Below, in pieces: positions 38,632 to 49,520 of a stretch of 64,000 nucleotides of DNA (the first letter of the stretch is position 1; the number at the start of each line of letters is the position of its first letter). A program made the translations under genes and the position numbers. The notes under the pieces were generated by a model. The model ran no database searches, was not told the DNA's origin, and worked only from the letters and a program-made list of their open reading frames with translations. The DNA comes from Odontesthes bonariensis (taxonomy: Eukaryota > Chordata > Actinopteri > Atheriniformes > Atherinopsidae). The stretch spans positions 8,481,536 to 8,545,535 of the forward strand of contig NC_134524.1 in assembly GCF_027942865.1 (NCBI RefSeq), in the 5' to 3' direction.

Positions 38632-39106
38632 GTCTGGTGAATGTGATGAGGTGATGCTCACAGTGCAGAAGGGATGGACGGGATCGACTGGGATGACTGG
38701 CGCTGTGCCTCAGACCCGAACACGACCTCCACGAGAAGGCTGGAAACCGAACACAGAGCGCCCCCCTCCTGGAAGGAGGCGACTCGGGGAATCATCTCCT
38801 CTTGTGGACAAAGAGGTGCACTACAGAACTATTATCAGATAAATCCTTCAGGGCTTCAGGACTGTCAGCATTGTGACACTTTGCTTGAACAAATATTTAT
38901 ATAAGAATATGAATGGGTCGCCAAATGTAAAAAAAAAATAATTAAGAAGGTACAGCTTACAAATTTTGAATATGTATCTCTATTTCCTCACATTTTGAAC
39001 TTTTTCCTCACATATAAACGGAAAATGAGCCTAAAACAACACTGTAAACATACTTGTAAATGTCATGTATAGAGCTCAAATATAAAGCATACATCTAAAT
39101 GTTAAG

Positions 39107-39625
39107 TATGTTAACATATTATATCCAAATCTACATATTATATCCAAATCTAAATGTTAAATCTACATATTATATCCAAATCTAAATGTTAAATCTACAT
39201 ATTATATCCAAATCTAAATGTTAAATCAACATATTATATCCAAATCTAAATGTTAAATCTATATATTATATCCAAATCTAAATGTTAAATCAACATATTA
39301 TATCCAAATCTAAATGTTAAATCTACATATTATATCCAAATCTAAATGTTAAATCTACATATTATATCCAAATCTAAATGTTAAATCAACATATTATATC
39401 CAAATCTAAATGTTAAATCTATATATTATATCCAAATCTAAATGTTAAATCAACATATTATATCCAAATCTAAATGTTAAATCTATATATTATATCCAAA
39501 TCTAAATGTTAAATCTATATATTATATCCAAATCTAAATGTTAAATCAACATATTATATCCAAATCTAAATGTTAAATCTATATATTATATCCATATCTA
39601 AATGTTAAATCTACATATTGTGTCA
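39107..39625. repeat. 32-bp minisatellite with 160-bp higher-order repeat
   Basis: Tandem units of 32 bp with core ATATTATATCCAAATCTAAA. Units differ mainly in one hexamer: ctacat (C), caacat (A) or ctatat (T). Reading left to right the order is C C A T A, C C A T A, T T A T, then a decayed unit. The first five-unit block repeats exactly, giving a 160-bp higher-order period. The left edge has a shorter 20-22 bp unit; the right edge is degenerate (tattgtgtcaaaatc). Confidence 0.92.
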
Positions 39626-42600
39626 AAATCAAAAAAATTGGGGTATTGGTCGAGGGGTGGGGTCAATTAGCATATATATTTAAAACATTTAGATTTAGAT
39701 GTAACATTTAGATTTGGGACTCCATAAATATGGCGTTCCCAGTACCTGAATTATAGGCGGATACCGCAGGATAAGTTCAAATGAGGTAAACGCTGGAAAT
39801 CGTTTGTGAAATATTGGAGTAAGTTCAAACAAAATTCTGTTTGAATGAGTTTCACACTTCCGTGCTCACCCTCAAACACTTTCTACTTTCATCATACTTC
39901 ATCATGATTAAAGTGCACAGAGGAAATCACTACAGGAGTAAAAGTCTGCAGACTGATGGAAATATTTACTGGATTTCTCTCCATATACTCAAGGAAGTCG
40001 ATACTAAACGTCCGAACATAAAACAGAACATACCAGTTTGGAGAGCTGAAGGCATTAATGACTGTATTCAAAGCAGTTATTGACAATGTGGAAGGAATCT
40101 TCTTTCATGTTGAATTTGTTGTTTCACTCTATTATGCTGCATCGATAAGATCTCAGGCCTCCGCCCCGGCTTGCCTGAGGGGTGTTTGGACGTACGATTG
40201 CATGTTATAAACATTACAAAAACTCTCAATGGGGATTTTTGAAGGATGAAATATGAAACCAGTTGTAAACCAGCAGAGATCAATTAAAAAATATGTAGTG
40301 TGAGAAGAAGAGCTGTATTTTAGGTGGTTTCTTTCACTTCTGACTGATGGGATATTAAACCCGGACTCTAAACTCATGTGATATTTCTTCAGCATACTTT
40401 TGTAAAAACAATATAGTCCAATATTGGTCTTCTATCGACTAAATTTACATGTACAAAAGTGATGTGCACGGTAAAGGGAACTCTCCCTCTTTTGGTGGTG
40501 CCTCTCTGTTTTGTTGAAGATGTGTTAACTCACCCAATTGCAGAGCTTAAAGCTAAATAACCCGAATGACACATCTATTATTAAGCCTGTATGTGTCTGC
40601 ACTCCTGGTGATTGCGTTTAACAAGTTGGTTCATTAGTGTGGTCATTTGAAATGCAAGTAGCATCGTGATTTTTTCTTTCATGATCCTGTCTTTTAGGGT
40701 GTAGTGACCACAGTGGCCTCTAGGGGGTGCAATAGGCAGGATTAGAGTTTTGGCCTTGTGCTGTTTGCTCTTTAGGTGGATTTTACTGACAATGATTCAC
40801 CTCCAAGTAAACACAATGCTCACATACTCAGTAAATAAGCTGTTAAGCTGTGTGGATATCCACATAAAAAAAATGTAGCCCTGAGTTTGAGTTTTTCTGA
40901 ACTCAAGATGATAACGACTTTTATACAAGCTGATAAATGCACTGACACCGACCTTTGTACCTCTGTGTGGGTTGTTTCAAAATACTCGAGATTTACGAAG
41001 GTTTTTTTTTTCTATTCTGAGGTCATTAAAACCAAAAAAGGAATTTCACAAAGGGTGGCGTTATGCAGGGGATATTTCTGCGTGAAGCGGGTCATGCTGA
41101 TGACGCACAGCGAGGATATGTCATCAAACTGTGAACTTCAGCACCAGAAATAAAGATGATCTCATGATTTTACGCTGTCTCCCTCAGGCTGAAGGAAATA
41201 AAAAGCTTAAGTTAGAGGAACTGAGAATGGCTCAATGAAAGAAGTGTATATGAAAACATATCAAGGATATTTTTGCTGTGATTATTGGGTTTGTGAGTGG
41301 GGTGGACATCGGGTGCAGAAACGTCTGGATGAAACACAGCAAACATGGCAGGAAAGGTGAAAAAAGAGAGAAAATACGCCAAACTTTCACAAAAAAGAAA
41401 AAGAAAAGCACAAGAACGTCTCAGAAGATGAATAAAAACTTAGTGAGCATCAAAGTAAGGCAACAACTTCTCACAAAACACAAAAACACAACATTTTATG
41501 AAGCAGAATCTTTCAGAAAACACAACAAATATTTCACAAAGCAGCATTCCTGACAGAAAACAACACACAATATTCTCTATCTCACAGCTGCTGTGTGTAT
41601 TTCTGTTGTTTTGTCTGTTAAATGAATTTAAACACATGAGAGTAAATTTTAATTGGCTCAATGAAAACTCCATTCACACCAGCTCATGTTCTGACGCCAG
41701 CAGCAGTGACAGTCGACTCCCACAGCCACCGGGCTAAGACAACACTGACTAACCACATTATATTTGCTTCAAAGATGTAGTTATTCACAGTTACTATTGT
41801 CAACTAATCTCCTTTCAACAGTTCAGACGGAAATGTGCTTTTAAGAATATGAATATGCATATTTCACAGCTTTGCTCGTTATTTTAGGGATTCAGATTTT
41901 AATCCGGTTCTCTGTCTAATTAAGGTTCAAACTGAGTAGCTGTAAATACTTTGTTTTACTCTCTCTTTTAATTAAATAATCAGAATGCTTCAACATTGAT
42001 TCTTTTTCAGGTTACTATTTAAGTGATGCTCAGTGAATTCAGTTCAAATTAATCCACCAAATGGACCTGAATATTCATCTTTTTCTTTAATTTGAGCTCA
42101 TTATCAGACGAGTTTCTTATTGTCAACATACAGAAAAGAAAGTACCGTAAACGCGCTTTCAGCTCTAAAGCTTTCCATATCAGGACATTATAAAGATCAT
42201 TTGATCCATACAAGTGTTGGAATTAAGTAAGGATAACCTCAAGCGAACAAAATCCCATGACATGTTACACCATGTCATCTTTTATTGAGCTAAAACTAAG
42301 CCAAAATGCAGAAGTAGTGTGTGAAAAACTGTGTGTGCCCTGTGATTCAACAGCTTGTGGAACCCCCTTCAGTAGCAACGACTTGAAGTAAGTCAAATTT
42401 ACTATTTAAAACAGCCTGTTGACCAAAGCGCTGCACATCACAGACAGAAACTGAAAAGAAACTTCAACGAAAATGAAAAAGAACAATCAAAAGCGATTAA
42501 AAACAAGGAAAATATGAACAAAAGAAATCAACTTTAATGTTGGATTAAAGCAAGAAACAAGTTGAGATGTAAAATCTGACATGTTGAAGCCTGTCGAACG

Positions 42601-42671
42601 TGCACAGGCAGGTGGTCTCATTATTTTGGGGCTAAAACGGCAAAAGGCCGTCACCAAACTCACAGATGATA

Positions 42672-43089
42672 CACTCTGGAAAAAATGCCCCTCCAAAAAT
42701 AAGTAAGAAAAACAACAAATACAAGACGTTTTTGCTTGAAATAAGAGAAAAAATCTGCCAATGGAACTAGTGAAAATCGGCTTGTCAAGATTTCTTGAAA
42801 TAAGATGTGATATTTGGGACTTTTGAGATAAAAATGATCTTGAAATTAGCTTAAAAACCTCTTCAAATGTCAAAAAAAGCTTGTTTCATATGATATGCGA
42901 CTCAAAACAATTTGTTTTCAAGACTTTTAAATTTGACAAGATATTCCAGATGTATTGTCTTCAAAGCAGTCCCTATATCTGGCTGAAATGGTACTTGTTA
43001 GGCAGTTGTGTCTTATATTAAGTGTAATGAGATATTTGGACTAGAAATGAGACAAATATACTTGGTAAGACTTTGATTTTTTTCCAGTG
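42672..43089. mobile_element. dispersed ~415-bp element, copy 1
   Basis: It shares nearly its whole length with 58919-59333. Ends CACTCTGGAAAAAATGCCCC and TTTTTTTCCAGTG are inverted, so this is probably a non-autonomous DNA transposon. The interior has AAATAAGA/ATATTAAG-type motifs and no coding capacity. No clear target duplication. Confidence 0.75.
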
Positions 43090-44476
43090 CATTTGATTAG
43101 CAGCAACTGGCTCCTGCTTACCTCTTCGTTTCTATGGAAGCTGTGAGCAGACTAAATAAGGAAACTGTGTTGTACATGAGTTTCATTTTGTCCTGATTCA
43201 TAAAACTTAACAATGGAAAGAAGTTGCACTTTGACTAGAGATTAACATTCCTGTTGGATTCCCTTTTCTCTAAATATTGCTGATAAGCTGGTCCATATCT
43301 AACTTGCAACTCTTTGAAAAGCCGCATATTTAAGCTCATGTGGTCGCTCAATTAAAGTCATGTAATGATTCTCAGTGAAATCAGACCACAGAGAAACTGC
43401 AGATGCTTAGCCATGCATAAAATCTGGTTTAAACTAATAATTGATAGATGATTCAGGGGTCAAATATCTCGTTCTCGAGGTCGTTTAACCCGGTTGTGTT
43501 TCGGTAACTGCATCCATTCCTCTGCCTTCAGGGACTTACACTTTGTGCTGGTTCTGTGCACAACTTACAGTATAAATAGGAGGCTGTGGCTGCTTGAGAC
43601 TAAAAATAAACTTTGTGAGCAATCTGTCACAGTGCATGGCTTTCTACAAAGTGGAGGGTGGGGAGGAAATGAGCAGAGAAAGGGGGATTTTTTTTCTGGG
43701 CTGGCTTCAAATGCTCAGCAGCCAGCTTTCTCCATAAAGAAATAAGGCGGTCTGTGTGTCTATTAATAGCTCCAGAGAGACGGCGTGTCTCTTTAAGGCT
43801 GACTAACGGCTCCTTTCATACGACGCAAGCAGAAAAAGCAGAGTGTTGCCACCGTTTTCATCAGCAGCCCGCTGATGACGTGCATGAGACACCCCCTGAC
43901 AGCTTTTACAGACGCACATGGACACTCAGAAGCAGCGAGAAGCAGAAACATTGTAGACGGTATTAGTCAGTGGAATGTGAGAAAGAAAAATGGGCTACTT
44001 ACGTTTGAAAAATGCTACAAAAACCCACAGAAAGGGAGGATTTCAGTGCACAAGGTGCGTAATTCTGGTGTCATATCGTTGCTCTGTTTCTGAGAGGAGC
44101 ATAAAAGGACCACATCTGGAAAATCAACCCAATCTATTGCTGAAAAATGGAGGCTTTCGCTGCCTCTGTAGTAAAAAAACATGATAAAAAGAATAAAATA
44201 CTGCCCTGATAAGAGATGTATGTATTAGTGAGGGGAAAAGAGAAAGAAATGAGAGATATTAAACAATATTTCACTGTTTGAAACAACATTTGAGGCCCTT
44301 TAAGCACATAAGTTGCCCCATGAAGTCCCTTGTTCTTTGTTAGTTACAATTGTGGTTTCTTATGTAGTTTTCACTCTTCACTGGCTGTGTTTTTTATACA
44401 ATTCAACCTGTTTTGCTCTGTGAGAAGCATCAGAAAGCAACAAGGGGAACAATCACCTCATTTTAAATGTAAACAA

Positions 44477-44850
44477 GACAAAGGAGAAGATTGTGGATCT
44501 TCGGAGGTCCGGGAATAAGCCAAGAGAAGAGCTGGAAGTGGTGGAGGACTGCAGGCACCTCAAGAGTTTACCGGGACAATGGACTCGACTGGAAATGCAT
44601 CTACCAGAAAGGACGTGACAGCCTGTACTTCCTCAGCGTCTGTACGAAGATATTCAATCTTCAGCAGCATCAGAGACTCGAAGAAGCTGAACAAACTGAT
44701 AAAGAAGGCAGGCTCTGTGCTGGGGACTGATTGTAAGAGGAAGACTGATGCACAAGTTGTTTAACATTATGGACAACGCTGCTCACACCTGAAGTGTGTT
44801 CAGTCGGAGGCTTCTTCAGCTCCCCTCTAACATCGAACTCATGACTAATA
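44477..44850 (+). pseudogene. LINE reverse-transcriptase C-terminal relic
   Basis: Frame-shifted fragments read TKEKIVDLRRSGNKPREELE, then (after a shift near 44562) DNGLDWKCIYQKGRDSLYFL, then (after a shift near 44690) SKKLNKLIKKAGSVLG. This order matches the segment just after the reverse-transcriptase core of CR1/L2/Rex1-like non-LTR elements. The copy is 5'-truncated and decayed. Confidence 0.65.
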
Positions 44851-45171
44851 ACTGTTATACACTCATTCATTTAACTTTCAAGGTGACGAAGATTCACAAT
44901 CAGTTTCTTTATTATATTTGGGTTGTGTTTTCATGGAAATCGAGCCTGAGAAGTTTTATTTACATACGCAGCTCACAGCTACTCTTCAGAGGTGTGGGAA
45001 GCAGTGCTACGTCAACCCTCTTGAAAGGAAAATAGCGACACTTTGTCCACCGCTTCCCTTCTTTTAACTAGGGCTGTGCGAGTTAACTCATTATTATCGC
45101 GTTAACTCGTTAATTATTTAACACCGATAAATATTTTATTGCGCATTAACGCAGGTTTTATTTTAAAAAAT

Positions 45172-45307
45172 AAATTTTTTTGGGGGGGGCTTTTGTGCCT
45201 TTAATGGATAGGAAAGTTCAGAGAGACAGGAAGCAGGGGGCAGAGAGAGGGGGAACAACATGCAGCACAGGGCCGTCTGAACCCGGTTTGAACCGGGGCC
45301 AGCTGCA
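45172..45307 (-). mobile_element. tRNA-derived SINE, truncated at its head
   Basis: It reads like the SINE at about 47993-48172: cttttgtgcctttaatggat, then cagagagacaggaagcaggg and a B-box-like sequence on the minus strand (GGTTCAAACC). The tRNA-like head beyond CTGCAG is missing. It sits at the same point of the hAT as in copy 4, so it entered an ancestor of both. Confidence 0.6.
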
Positions 45308-45459
45308 GTAAAAGTCTGTTGCTCACAGGCTTTTATTTTGGAAAGGTCTGTTGCTCACAGGCTTTTATTTTGTAAAAGTCTGTTGCTGTCTGCTGCAGAA
45401 CCGGAAAAGAAAGTAATCGGCGGATCCACCAAACGTGGAGAAGGGTACGGAACTTTTAC

Positions 45460-45711
45460 TTGGCCGTTTTCATGTTAACCAAAGTCATCTGTAAACACTG
45501 CCAAGTTGAATTGTCTTCTCAGCGTAGTAGTTCCAGTCTAAAATATCACTTAAAGGCAAAACACACAACTGATAGCAGCAAGTCATTCAAGGAAACAGAC
45601 AGTGGAGCGAGGCTTCTACATAAAAACTACAGAAAGATGCTGATGTTAAAAGTGTGTTTGCACAACAAATGTTATGGCACTTTCATTCATATGGCAGCAC
45701 ATTTAAAATAA
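45460..45711 (+). pseudogene. BED zinc-finger frame, damaged copy 3
   Basis: The normal ATG has become GTG and about 30 bases around the start of the finger are deleted. A point change makes a new ATG at 45472 just before TKVICKHC. The zinc ligands remain and the frame runs to the same stop, so a shorter finger peptide is possible, but the copy is best called broken. Confidence 0.55.
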
Positions 45712-46846
45712 AACTAAATGCTAAAAGCTATACACTACTTTTGAATTCATTTTTGGATTTTGCGTACAAATGCGATTAATCGTGATTAATCAGGGAAATC
45801 ATGTGAATAACTAGATTAAAAATTTTAATCGTTGCCCAGCCCTACTTTTTACACAAATTTACATTTCTAAAAAGCAAAGTTGCTAAGTTACCAACGATGA
45901 TGGGAAGGTGTGATTGAATCTGCAACTTGCACGGTGTTGCTCACAAACAAGGTTAAAGTCAGGATAATTAAACACACTGCCACAGTCTTATGGGTAACGA
46001 TGGTTTATAAAGCGGCACCAGACTGTATCGATATAAAAAAGGCTTTACTGAAAACAGATTTTATTGATCTCTTTTAAAAAAATATCAATTTAAATGAAAA
46101 CATCAACGTCCCAGCCATCTCTTCTGTTAAAAAATGATCACCCTGAAACTTTAACTCAGCAGCATTTTATATTAATGATGTCTTTAGTCTTCTATAGAAC
46201 AGGAGCATGTCAGCATTTTGGGAATATTAGCCTTTTTGCCGAACATTATCTTGTTTGCTTGCTGTTGCATTACATAAACAAACGGGGGGAACGACATCCA
46301 CCTTCTCTCCCGGCTCAATAATCCCACCTGTTTATCCAACCTATTTTAGCCACAGTTAGGTTCATACTTTCCCTTCTTTGAATTTGTTGTGATAACCTGA
46401 GTCTGTTACCCCTGAATACGGAATGTACTCCACACTTTTCCTGGCTTCGTTGCCATTGTCCTTGTCCACCGCTGTGTTTTCATTGCTTTCCAGCATTTTT
46501 CTTGTGTAAGTCTTCATTGTTTTTGACTGTGCTTTGTTCTTTGGTTTTTGGATTTTTGCCCAATCACTGCTTGGATTACTTTGCTTGTTATTGCAGTCTT
46601 TGTGTGTTCGACCAACTGGACTTCCAGTAACGACTTTCGCCTGTTTTACGTCTATCTTGTAAATTTGCAGATGCTGGGCAACTAATAACTTATGGTTCTG
46701 ACTATTATTGATCATAAATTTGAATAAAAATGACTAAACTGGTTTTTGCTGCTGTTTATCTTGTGGGATCTATCTATTTCTGTCTGTTCAAAGTTTATTT
46801 TGTGATATTTTGATTTATTTGCCTAATTTGAAGGTCTTTAAATAAA

Positions 46847-47238
46847 CACTCACCGGCCACTTTATCAGCTACACCTTGCTAGTAAAAGGTTGGACCCCCT
46901 TTTGCCCTTAGAAATGCCTTAATTATTCATGGCATACTTTCAACAAGGTGTTGGAAACATTCCTCAGAGATTTTGCTCCATATTGACTTGATAGCATCAG
47001 GCAGTTGCTGCAGATCTGTCGGCTGCACATCTATGATGCCAATCTCTCGTTCCACCACATCCCAAAGCTGCTCTGTTGGGTTGAGATCTGGTGACTGTGG
47101 AGGCCATTGGAGTGCAGGGAATTCATTGTTATGTTCAAGAAACCAGTTTGAGATGATATGAGCTTTGTGACATGGTGCAATATCCTGCTGGAAGTAGCCA
47201 ACAGAAGATGGGTACTGTGGTCATAAAGGGATGGATAT
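46847..47238 (-). mobile_element. Tc1-like transposon end fragment
   Basis: It begins CACTCACCGGCCACTTTATC, a terminal sequence of a widespread fish Tc1-like element. The following sequence (attgacttgatagcatcagg, ggttgagatctggtgactgt, caagaaaccagtttgagatg) fits the reverse strand of its transposase gene. It stops at the TA-rich site now occupied by the hAT at 47247. Confidence 0.6.
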
Positions 47239-47264
47239 ATCTATATTAGGGCTGGGCGAGTTAA

Positions 47265-47919
47265 AGGATAAGACCGGTTTTTTGACATTGGGCCCTTGAT
47301 TTCACATTATAGCATGATGTTCTACTCACCCCTGCTTGTTGTTTGTCATTTGGAGCTGTTCCGAAGATATTCGAGAGGCTTCTGGCTGCTCTCTTGAGAT
47401 ATTCGGCCATGAAACGGTTTCCTATGGGCAAGCTTATACAGGCACAAACTATGCTGTTTATAATTTATTAATTACTCTACACTAGCACTGATAACGTGGA
47501 GGTGCGTCGCTTACTTAAAAAAATCCGGGTTATTGTAATTTTGATTTTTTTGTCGTAAAGTGGGTGTTACTGACGTCCTCGTCGTGCTACTGCCACAGAC
47601 AGCCCACAGACCTGCTGCCTATTTATTCATTCGGCTAAAATTCAAAATTAGTAACCCGGATTTTTTTAAGTAAGCGACGCACCTCCACGTTATCAGTGCT
47701 AGTGTAGAGTAATTAATAAATTATAAACAGCATAGTTTGTACCTGTATAAGCTTGCCCATAGGAAACCGTTTCATGGCCGAATATCTCAAGAGAGCAGCC
47801 GGACGCCTCGCGAATATCTTCGGAACAGCTCCAAATGACCAACAACAAGCAGGGGTGAGTAGAACATCATGTTATAATGTGAAATCAAGGGCCCAATGTC
47901 AAAAAACCGGTCTTATCCT
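47265..47919. mobile_element. 655-bp fold-back element at a TTAA site
   Basis: Two arms of about 270-280 bp, each other's inverse with few mismatches, surround a loop of roughly 95 bp (about 47549-47640). Outer ends are AGGATAAGACCGG and CCGGTCTTATCCT. TTAA flanks both sides (47261-47264 and 47920-47923). Sister hAT copy 3 has a single TTAA at this place, so the target was duplicated. TTAA duplication is typical of piggyBac-like elements, but Kolobok also uses it. No coding sequence. Confidence 0.9.
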
Positions 47920-47992
47920 TTAACTTGTTATTTTCGCGTTAACTCGCTAATTATTTAACGTCGATAAATATTTTATCGTGCACTAATGCAGT

Positions 47993-48172
47993 TTTTTTTT
48001 TGGGGGGGCGGGGGGGCTTTTGTGCCTTTAATGGATAGGAAAGTTCAGAGAGACAGGAAGCAGGGGGCAAAGAGAGGGGGAAAGACATGCAGCACGATGC
48101 GGGACTTAAACCGGGGCCATCTGCAGCGAGGACTATAGCCACTTGTACATGGGGCGCCTGCTCAACCCACTT
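47993..48172 (-). mobile_element. tRNA-derived SINE
   Basis: On the minus strand it starts with a tRNA-like head (GGTTGAGCAGGCGCCCCATG), has a B-box-like GGTTTAAGTCC, then a CT-rich body ending GGCACAAAAGCCCCCC. Similar sequence stands on both sides (cgtgcactaatgcag left, cgtgcattagcgcag right), consistent with a target duplication of about 15 bp as retroposition makes. Confidence 0.7.
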
Positions 48173-48293
48173 CGTGCATTAGCGCAGGCTTTTATTTTGT
48201 AAAAGTCTGTTGCTCACAGGCTTTTATTTTGTAAAAGTCTGTTGCTGTCTGCTGAGGAACCGGAAAAGAAAGTAATCGGCGGATCCACCAAAC

Positions 48294-48599
48294 ATGGAGA
48301 AGGGTACGGAACTTTTACTCGGCCATTTTCATTTTAAAGTTCTTCCAGACGGCGGAGTCGACAGAACCAAAGTCATCTGTAAACACTGCCAAGTTGAATT
48401 GTCTTCTCAGCGTAGTAGTTCCAGTCTAAAATATCACTTAAAGACAAAACACACAACTGATAGCAGCAAGTCATTCAAGGAAACAGACAGTGGAGCGAGG
48501 CTTCTACATAAAAACTACAGAAAGATGCTGATGTTAAAAGTGTGTTTGCACAACAAATGTTATGGCACTTTCATTCATATGGCAGCACATTTAGAATAA
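48294..48599 (+). CDS. BED zinc-finger fragment of hAT transposase, copy 4 (101 aa)
   Basis: Intact 101-codon frame. It differs from copy 1 by Lys to Thr in Y-H-L-K-[T]-K-H and by the last residue (Lys to Glu). Cys and His ligands are kept. It ends in the same place as copies 1 and 2, with no catalytic region. Confidence 0.65.
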   Translation: MEKGTELLLGHFHFKVLPDGGVDRTKVICKHCQVELSSQRSSSSLKYHLKTKHTTDSSKSFKETDSGARLLHKNYRKMLMLKVCLHNKCYGTFIHMAAHLE

Positions 48600-48731
48600 A
48601 ACTAAATGCTAAAAGCTATACACTACTTTTGAATTCATTTTTGGATTTTGCGTACAAATGCGATTAATCGTGATTAATCAGGGAAATCATGTAATTAATT
48701 AGATTAAAAATTTTAATCGTAGCCCAGCCCT

Positions 48732-48732
<1 letters not shown>

Positions 48733-48794
<62 letters not shown>
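48733..48794. repeat. TA microsatellite
   Basis: About 30 TA units with one ATAAAT interruption, directly next to the right end of hAT copy 4. It gives Tyr-Ile repeat frames on both strands that are not real proteins. Confidence 0.95.
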
Positions 48795-48796
<2 letters not shown>

Positions 48797-48797
48797 G

Positions 48798-49520
48798 CAT
48801 ATACACCATAACAAACCTGCCAAGAGACCGGGCAGAAGGAGGCAACAAAGAGACCAAAGATAACCCTGAAGGAGATGGAAATCTCCACAGAGGAGACTGT
48901 AATTGTCCATAGGACCAATGTAAGCCATACAGTCCACAGAGCTGGGCTTTACTGGAGGGTAAAATGTGGACGGTCGTCTGGTCAGATGAAACTAAAATTG
49001 AACTTTTTGGCCATCAAGAAAAACACTATTTCTGGCACAAACCTAACACCTCTCATCACCCAAAGAACAATATCCCCACGTGAAGTACGATGGTGTAAGT
49101 GTCATTCTGTGGGGATGTTTTACATCATCGGCAACTGGGAAACTGGTCAGGATTGAGCGAACGATGCATTGTGATAAATTCAGTGAAATTCTTGAGGAAA
49201 ACCAGTTTCAGTCTTCCATAGTTTTGAGACTGGGATGGAGGTTCCCCTTCCAGTAGGACGATGACCCTCAGCTTACTGCTAAAACAACACACGGGGGGTT
49301 TAAATATGTCGGAAGACCTCAATCCAACTGAGAATCTGTAGCATGACTTAAAGAGTTGTGTACACGAGCAGAACCCAACCAACTCGAAGAAGCGGGAGCA
49401 GTTTTACTTTGGAGAATGGGCAAAAAACATCCCAAATGTACCAAGCCTATAGAGACATCCTCTAAGAGACTTTCAGCTGACTTTGGAGGGGTGAATACAT
49501 CTACATGTACCACTTTTCAC
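48798..49520 (+). pseudogene. Tc1-like transposase relic
   Basis: A decayed transposase catalytic region. VVWSDETKIELFG (from about 48972) holds the first Asp of the DDE triad; a stop follows NNIPT. The second Asp region reads DDDPQLTA after a TAG (about 49253-49280), and DLNPTENL (near 49316) holds the Glu, again followed by a stop. Several stops and frame changes make it non-functional. It is unrelated in copy age to the intact-frame exon at 2038. Confidence 0.8.

Larger units (their letters stand above)
45069..45844 (+). mobile_element. BED-finger hAT, copy 3, carrying a SINE piece
   Basis: Begins TAGGGCTGTGCGAG, ends GCCCAGCCCTA. Flanks cttttaac / ctttttac agree at 7 of 8, supporting an 8-bp hAT duplication. 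The left part gives the uninterrupted sequence gcgagTTAACTC used to date the fold-back in copy 4. A tRNA-derived SINE segment occupies about 45172-45307. The reading frame is damaged: its ATG is GTG here and about 30 bases are missing. Confidence 0.85.
47247..48732 (+). mobile_element. BED-finger hAT, copy 4, with two younger insertions
   Basis: TAGGGCTGGGCGAG at left, GCCCAGCCCTA at right; flanks atctatat / atatatat agree at 7 of 8, though both are AT-rich. It is stretched to 1486 bp by a fold-back element (47265-47919) and a SINE (about 47993-48172). It sits between a Tc1 end fragment and a TA microsatellite. Confidence 0.85.

Noticed and set aside
39107..39625. CRISPR array
   Set aside because: Repeats are directly adjacent without unique spacers, and the genome is vertebrate; it is a minisatellite.
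48713..48937. Tyr-Ile repeat proteins on the minus strand
   Set aside because: They come from the TA microsatellite.
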